Part shown: positions 58,725-64,000 of the stretch, one piece after another
Position numbering within the stretch: position 1 is the first letter of the stretch
How the letters are laid out: each line of letters begins with the position of its first letter
Assembly (NCBI GenBank): GCA_020186115.1
Contig: WSYJ01000147.1
Coordinates: 248,001 to 312,000 of the forward strand
Origin: Histomonas meleagridis
Taxonomy: Eukaryota > Parabasalia > Tritrichomonadida > Dientamoebidae
DNA length: 64,000 nt
Direction of reading: 5' to 3'
Notes under the pieces: generated by a model
The model's input: only the letters and a program-made list of their open reading frames with translations
Told to the model about the DNA's origin: nothing
The model's database searches: none
Made by a program: the position numbers and the translations under genes

Positions 58725-59873
58725 TCATTTATGGTTAACAAGAAGTTGATAAATTTTTTCATTATACATTCTTGCATAAATAAATGCTGTATTAAATAAT
58801 TTTAATAATTTCCAAATATAGTTTTAAAACTTCAATATATTTTTATAAATATTATAATATTTAAATATATATCTTTAGCATTAATATCAATTTCTTTATG
58901 TTTAAGAAGTAATTTAACAATTTCTATATGATTTTTTTTAGCAGCATATATAAGTGCAGTTACCAATCATTTACATAAACACCAATTATTATTTTCAAAT
59001 ATAAAATTATCAAAATACATTTCAAATGATATCAAAAAATATCTTTAGCATTAATATCAATTCCTTTTTGTGCAAGAAGTAATTTAACTATTTCTGTATG
59101 ACCTTCTGAAGATGCCAAAATAAGTGCTGTATCAAATAATTTAAATAATTTCCAAATATTATTTTGACATATAAAATTATTAAAATAAATTTTAAATAAA
59201 ACAAATAAATATCTTTAGCATTAATATCAATTCCTTCTTGTTTAAGAAGTAATTTAACTATTTCTGTATGACCATTCCAAGATGCTAAAATAAGTACTGT
59301 TCTAAATAATTTATATAATTTCCAAATATTATTTTGACATATAAAATTATTAAAATAAATTTTAAATAAAACAAATAAATATCTTTAGCATTAATATCAA
59401 TTCCTTCTTGTTCAAGAAGTAATTTAACTATTTCTGTATGACCATTCCAAGATGCTAAAATAAGTGCTGTATATAATAATTTAAATAATTTCTAAATATT
59501 ATTTTGAAATCCAAAATTATTAAAATAAAATTTAAATAAAACAAATAAATATCTTTAGCATTAATATCAATTCCTTCTTTATCAAAAAGTAATTTAACTA
59601 TTTCTGTATTACCATTTTCAGAAGCAATCATAAGTGCTGTTTTAAATAATTTAAATAATTTCCAAATATTATTTTGAAATTCTAAATTATTAAAATAAAT
59701 ATCGAATAAAAAAAATAAATATTTTTAGCATTAATATCAATTCTTTCTTGTTCAAGAAGTAATAAAACTATTTCGATTTGATTTTCATTAGAAGCAGTCA
59801 TAAGTATAGTATTAAATTATTGAAATAATTCCCAAACATTATTATGAAATTTTAAATTATTTAAATCAACAAG
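58725..59873 (-). repeat. Array of seven intact ankyrin modules separated by 80-nt spacers
   Basis: Downstream of the head at 59817-61001. Seven modules such as TALILASWNGHTEIVKLLLE are open; the terminal one (58790-58725) ends KIYQLLVNHK then TGA. Spacers 59641-59720, 59471-59550, 59301-59380, 59131-59210, 58961-59040 and 58791-58870 are all 80 nt; the first (59811-59873) is 63 by the same anchors, one codon over 60. The spacers carry stops in the incoming frame. Sequence of the spacers is close to those in the 33-35 kb array (conserved TTTGGAAATTATTTAAATTA next to the module start). Confidence 0.85.
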
Positions 59874-61001
59874 ATCTTTTGAATTGAGTTCTATCTTTCT
59901 TTGCTCAAATAAAAAACAAAATAATTCAATATTCAAACAATCGATTTTCGGAAATATATTAAGAAGTTTTGCATCATAATAACTACCAATTTTATTCTCA
60001 TATATATAATGAAACATATCATTTCGATGAAATTCAATTGCAGCTTTATAAGATCCATCAAATAATGAATGCTTTTGTTCACATAGATGTATAATTTCAA
60101 GATTTTCTCCTACGAGTGAATATTTTCCTGTATTCGGTAATCTTGCTCCATTCAACATTAAAAACTTAAAACAATTAATTGAGCCAAAAAATGCCGCATA
60201 ATCAATTAATGATATATTTTTTTTATTAATAAATGAACATCTTTCATAAAGTGATGGTTCAATTTTTTGATTAAAATCAAAATCACTTTGAGATGATAAA
60301 TCTTGAAGTTTTTCGATTTTATCATTTCGAATTATTTTTGCAATTTTATTTGGATTTACTCCTTTTTTAACATATTTCTTATGAAGTTCCCAATTATTCT
60401 GTGAAAGTCTTTCATAATTTTCTGAGATGTAATTAGAATATGGAATATCACTTAAATTAAATGCATTTTTATCGAAATATTTTCTTAATTTATTTATTTC
60501 TTCCTCCGATAAATAATGTAAAAAATAAAATGTCTTTTTATCTTTAATTAAATCAGATGATATTAAATTTAATTCAATTAATTTATCTAAAAGAAAATAT
60601 GATTCTTGTGTATTTAAACTAAGAATATATTGTATAAATGAATTAGTTATTTTATGTTCGTTTTGGTTGTTTTCTATTTTTTCTTCAATTTCTTTCATAA
60701 AAGAAATATATATATTTATATCTTTAAACTGAACATTAAATGAAGAATATACCAAATGAATAAGAAAAATATTAAACAAAGATGTATCATTATTATTATT
60801 ATTATTAATAAGTTTTTCTACATTTATGACAGATTCTTTGATATTTTCTTCATTTAAGTTAAAAATAATTTTTTCAAGTGAAAGTAATATTTGCGATGTA
60901 ACCCAGTTGCTTTTAGGTGTGTGGATAATTACTGGTGTTGGAGTTGGTACTGGTACCTTAGTAGATACAGTTTTGGTAGCAGTGCTTGAGCTGTTTCCCA
61001 T
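59817..61001 (-). CDS. DUF3447/ankyrin-repeat protein head with N-myristoylation motif
   Basis: A 394-residue ORF starting MGNSSSTATKT, a textbook N-myristoylation signal (Gly2, Ser6), followed by a Pro/Thr-rich linker. The helical region and DUF3447-type block follow: EEINKLRKYF, ELHKKYVKKGVNPNKIAKII, EPSLYERCSFINKKNISLID and KAAIEFHRND. It ends in spacer DNA (LVDLNNLKFHNNVWELFQ) at a stop, and the next ankyrin module (TILMTASNENQ) continues in the same frame just after that TAA. Compared with the heads at 30097 and 36187 it is clearly related but more divergent, and only this one carries the myristoylation signal, so it may be membrane-associated. Contains a poly-Asn stretch from an (ATT)n tract near 60790. 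Confidence 0.83.
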   Translation of the reverse strand: MGNSSSTATKTVSTKVPVPTPTPVIIHTPKSNWVTSQILLSLEKIIFNLNEENIKESVINVEKLINNNNNNDTSLFNIFLIHLVYSSFNVQFKDINIYISFMKEIEEKIENNQNEHKITNSFIQYILSLNTQESYFLLDKLIELNLISSDLIKDKKTFYFLHYLSEEEINKLRKYFDKNAFNLSDIPYSNYISENYERLSQNNWELHKKYVKKGVNPNKIAKIIRNDKIEKLQDLSSQSDFDFNQKIEPSLYERCSFINKKNISLIDYAAFFGSINCFKFLMLNGARLPNTGKYSLVGENLEIIHLCEQKHSLFDGSYKAAIEFHRNDMFHYIYENKIGSYYDAKLLNIFPKIDCLNIELFCFLFEQRKIELNSKDLVDLNNLKFHNNVWELFQ

Positions 61002-61139
61002 TATAAATGATAATTTAACGGTATATTGTATTCAATTGTTTATCGGAACTTTTGTATGGATTTCTCTCACAAAAAATGAAATAAAATTTGTACTTGTTTA
61101 AATAAAAAAAAAATTATTTTGTTCTTAAAATATGTTTAT
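61002..61139. other. Intergenic
   Basis: Short gap; TTAACGGTATA (about 61015-61025) is a Myb-type core 15-25 bp upstream of the ankyrin gene ATG. Confidence 0.4.
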
Positions 61140-63305
61140 TTATATCTGACTGATAAATTTTTCTTCTTTGAAATCGTCTGCAAATGGATCTTCTTCAATA
61201 TTTGAATTATTGATCCCAACTGAAAATGTATTATCTATTTCAGTAATTTGATTATTATTTTCATCTGAAATATTCATTTCTTCTTCATTTTGCTTTCGCT
61301 TCTTATTTTGATATTTAATCATAGATATTACGATTCCGACAATTATCAAAACTATCACAATAGCGCCGCATATAATACCAATTAACAATTCATTTGAGAT
61401 CGAATTATCTTTTGGTGTAACATCAGTGACAACTAATGTATAAAAGTCAGAATAATAACTGTAATAAGACGAATAATATATAACAGTGTAATCGTAATAA
61501 ATGACATTTGTCGATATATAACTATAAGTTGATTCAAATGTGAACAATGAAATTGTATTTATGTATTTACTATAAAATGTAATCGAAAGTGTAATAGATA
61601 ATGAGTGTGTCAAAGTGAACGAATGTGTTAAAGATAAAGTTACATCCGATGAATGAGTAACTGATGAAGTTAGTGAATTTGATTTTGTAAATGTATTTGA
61701 GTCAGTGAATGTGAGTGTTGGCGGGAGACATTCGTCAAGTGTTGTTCCCTTAGTAATTTCCATATTTCCAAATGTTTCATTTTGATATGTTTCTATTGTC
61801 ATAACTATTGTCGCATTGATATTAACAAATGCATCATTTTGTATTTCTGGTGAAATTTCTCCATTAAAATGAATACATTGAAGTGATGTACAATTCGTAA
61901 ATGCACATGAATTAATATATTGAACATTTTCATCAATAAAAATTCTTTCTAAATTATTACAACTTGCAAAAGAATAATTCATAATAGAAATGACTGAATT
62001 AGGAATTGTAAATGTTTTACTTTTCATATTCGGATAACTAATAATATATGTAATTTCTTTATTATATAAAACGCCATCGTTTTCATAATTCGAATATCCA
62101 ATGTTTTCTTCTGAAACATTAATAAATTGAAGATTTGTACATTCTAAAAATGGATTCCCAATCGAAGTAACAGAACTTGGTATATAAATATTCACAAGGT
62201 TTATACATCCTCTGAATGCATCTGACCCAATACTTCGGACGCCTTCATATAATGTTATCGTTTCAAGTCCTGTACATTTATAAAATGCTTTACCACTAAT
62301 GCTATTACAACGGATTGTAATGTTATTTAATGAAATACATCCTGCAAATGCACTTCCTCCAATTCCACTCATTAATTTATCTGGAAATTGGATATATTCT
62401 AATTGTTTACATGATGCAAATGCTCCACTACCGATATTTCCAACTGTTTCTCCAATTATTACTGTTGTTAACAAAGGCCATTCTCTGAATGCATTACTTT
62501 CAAGCTCCCCAACATTAATAATTATAACACGTTCTGTAACATTCATATAATCATTTGAATAATCATTGGAATCAGATATTGTGAGTGTTTTTGTCTCTTC
62601 GTCATATGATTGTTTTGTATTAACAAAAAATATAATCATTAAAATCGGAATAACTTTGATTTTTTGATGAATGCTTTTTCGATTAAAATAAATTCTGGAA
62701 AAGAAAGTAAAAACAAAAAATATAAATAAGAGCAAATTTATGTTTTCATTTACAGAAGTAATTAATGCATTGAATATCTTTGGTAGATTTTTAAGAATAT
62801 TATTGTTGAAATTCATTGAAAAACAACATTTAAGACTTTCATTAAAATGATATCTATTATGTAAGATATGAAAGATTACAGTCATTTTATAATAAAAATA
62901 TGAAATTACTAATTTTGGAGGAATGATGTGCCAAAAGCATATTGCATTGTTATCAAGAGAATTGTTGAATGAAACCAATTGTGAGAAATGATTTATGTTG
63001 TTTGCTGTTTGAATTTTAGGTGAAAATATTTGACTTCTTATGTGTTTTATCAGATCAATAGGCATATGATGTATGCTTTCGTTATGCACATGCATGTTCG
63101 TTGTTTTATTTTCTGTGAGAGAATTAAAATAATATTTATTTCGAATAAAAACATTGTTGCTGATATTTACGAGGAGGATAAAAGTGCCAATGTGAATTAA
63201 TACTATCGTCAATTGAGAATACCCATCATATTTCATCGATTTGGTATATGCGTTTACAATATTGGGATTGGATTTGGCTTTTCCAAATAACCTCAAATTT
63301 TTCAT
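61140..63305 (-). CDS. Large BspA-like LRR surface protein with N-terminal extension
   Basis: The open frame runs from ATG 63305 to 61140 (721 residues). A second ATG at 62639 (MIIFFVNTKQSYDEETKTLT) would give a 499-residue BspA-like protein starting at its hydrophobic leader. The BspA part has many LRR_5 repeats (SIGSDAFRGCINLVNIYIPS, IPNSVISIMNYSFASCNNLE), a Ser/Thr stalk (LSLTHSFTLTHSLSITLSIT), a Tyr-rich juxtamembrane stretch, one membrane span (about LIGIICGAIVIVLIIVGIVI), and a tail ending NSNIEEDPFADDFKEEKFIS, almost identical to the tail at 14563. The upstream 222 codons (two hydrophobic segments, at about 30-46 and 190-205) are too long an open stretch to be chance, so they are probably translated. 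Function: surface adhesion candidate; DPF may recruit AP-2-like adaptors. Confidence 0.8.
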   Translation of the reverse strand: MKNLRLFGKAKSNPNIVNAYTKSMKYDGYSQLTIVLIHIGTFILLVNISNNVFIRNKYYFNSLTENKTTNMHVHNESIHHMPIDLIKHIRSQIFSPKIQTANNINHFSQLVSFNNSLDNNAICFWHIIPPKLVISYFYYKMTVIFHILHNRYHFNESLKCCFSMNFNNNILKNLPKIFNALITSVNENINLLLFIFFVFTFFSRIYFNRKSIHQKIKVIPILMIIFFVNTKQSYDEETKTLTISDSNDYSNDYMNVTERVIIINVGELESNAFREWPLLTTVIIGETVGNIGSGAFASCKQLEYIQFPDKLMSGIGGSAFAGCISLNNITIRCNSISGKAFYKCTGLETITLYEGVRSIGSDAFRGCINLVNIYIPSSVTSIGNPFLECTNLQFINVSEENIGYSNYENDGVLYNKEITYIISYPNMKSKTFTIPNSVISIMNYSFASCNNLERIFIDENVQYINSCAFTNCTSLQCIHFNGEISPEIQNDAFVNINATIVMTIETYQNETFGNMEITKGTTLDECLPPTLTFTDSNTFTKSNSLTSSVTHSSDVTLSLTHSFTLTHSLSITLSITFYSKYINTISLFTFESTYSYISTNVIYYDYTVIYYSSYYSYYSDFYTLVVTDVTPKDNSISNELLIGIICGAIVIVLIIVGIVISMIKYQNKKRKQNEEEMNISDENNNQITEIDNTFSVGINNSNIEEDPFADDFKEEKFISQI

Positions 63306-63638
63306 TAAAAATGTGTGTAACAACTGTTGTTCAATGTGAAATGTGAGTTTTCATCGAAATTTTTTTGGATGTCAAGACACGCACATGAAGCATTAGGTGA
63401 CATGAGAAGATTTCATTTACTTGCTCACAAGTGAGGACTTGACATTTGAATGGAATTTAAGGGAAAACGACAAAAAACAACCAACTTTCTATGAAAAGTC
63501 ATTCAACTTTTGTGTGCTCATGTCAAAATCGTATCAAAACCGTTTTCTGACAATACGCTTAAAAAGTTTACAAAAAGCCAAATCAACAATTCAGAACGCA
63601 GCGACCGTTATGCACCAAATCACATTAATAATATTATA
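63306..63638. other. Intergenic
   Basis: About 330 bases; a plus-strand open stretch (63421-63651) has no support. GCGACCGTTATG near 63599 is a Myb-type core. Confidence 0.35.
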
Positions 63639-63995
63639 TTACTGTTTATAAATTCCTAAATGTTTTTGGATCATAGATATCCTATATTCATTAAACCCAA
63701 ATCTTTGAAAGTCCATTATTGACGCGTTCACAATGAACTGTGCCAAGAAGTCCATATCTTGCTTGTCCGTCGCTCTAATTACGTAATCATCAGACGCGAA
63801 GAAACCCGCCGCGAACTCGAACATATTTTCGGCGTTAAATTTCATTGGCCACTTTTCACAAGCGAATCTCAAAAACTTTGCGATGAATTTGACATTAATG
63901 CAATTTGATGTAGTATTTAATAATTGCAAAATATTATCGAATTCATTTTCTTGTGGTTGTAATTGATATATCATAACTATAGAACACCATAACAT
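63639..63995 (-). CDS. Partial hypothetical protein at the right edge
   Basis: A 118-codon open frame that runs to within five bases of the window end, so it is likely the C-terminal part of a longer gene, although an ATG exists at 63995. It is helical with no signal peptide or motif I know (FEFAAGFFASDDYVIRATDK). Unrecognised. Confidence 0.5.
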   Translation of the reverse strand: MLWCSIVMIYQLQPQENEFDNILQLLNTTSNCINVKFIAKFLRFACEKWPMKFNAENMFEFAAGFFASDDYVIRATDKQDMDFLAQFIVNASIMDFQRFGFNEYRISMIQKHLGIYKQ

Positions 63996-64000
63996 TACAG

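Noticed and set aside
63421-63651. 76-codon plus-strand ORF near the right edge
   Set aside because: No recognised domain and overlaps the 3' end of the partial minus gene.

Overview
The window looks like nuclear DNA of a trichomonad (parabasalid) protist, probably Tritrichomonas or a close relative. Reasons: AT-rich DNA, densely packed and mostly intron-free genes on both strands with short intergenic gaps, BspA-like leucine-rich surface proteins with serine/threonine-rich stalks, DUF3447-type ankyrin proteins, an initiator-binding-domain (IBP39-type) protein, a hydrogenosomal-type 24 kDa NADH dehydrogenase subunit, a metazoan-type capping-enzyme relative, and stop codons that run into TAAA. 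The genus is inference. No tRNA or rRNA gene was recognised.

Layout. 0-8 kb: NAC beta; a membrane protein split by an in-frame TAG; a secreted Cys-rich repeat protein; prefoldin subunit 6; a decayed BspA-like gene; a Ser/Thr-stalk surface protein; a tetraspanin-like protein. 9-14 kb: IBD protein, a membrane protein, Rer1, a small protein, a PLD-like pseudoenzyme. 14.5-18 kb: a frameshifted BspA-like gene and a lysine-rich membrane protein. 18-30 kb: divergent cullin, TBC Rab-GAP, capping-enzyme relative with an apparently dead guanylyltransferase half, eS25, RapGAP-like protein, HP1-like chromodomain protein. 30-36 kb: two DUF3447/ankyrin genes in inverted orientation. 36-48 kb: small membrane protein, NuoE-like protein, CDC50, DUF4838 ectoprotein, Hsp110, MyTH4-RhoGAP, H4. 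48-64 kb: H3, pseudogene remnants, NCKAP1/Hem, BspA-like protein, DUF4241-like pseudogene, a possible VPS9 protein, a third ankyrin gene, a large BspA-like protein and a partial gene at the right edge.

The most unusual signal is in the three ankyrin loci. Behind each head ORF comes a tandem array of single ankyrin repeats (24 in total). Every repeat is an open, intact module of about 30 codons, but successive repeats are separated by AT-rich spacers that usually contain stops and break the frame. By my count 23 of 24 spacers are exactly 40, 60, 80 or 120 nt, i.e. multiples of a degenerate 20-nt unit, and each array ends in a shortened module with its own stop codon. This suggests either an unrecognised class of unit-length introns (no consistent GT-AG or ACTAACACACAG signal is visible), another bypass mechanism, or very young decay. 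RNA reads would decide.

Functional themes: chromatin (H3/H4 divergent pair with two E2F-like sites, HP1-like protein), small-GTPase and actin control (TBC, RhoGAP, RapGAP-like, VPS9-like, NCKAP1), membrane traffic (Rer1, CDC50), and a large surface and secreted repertoire. Several proteins look like catalytically dead relatives of enzymes.
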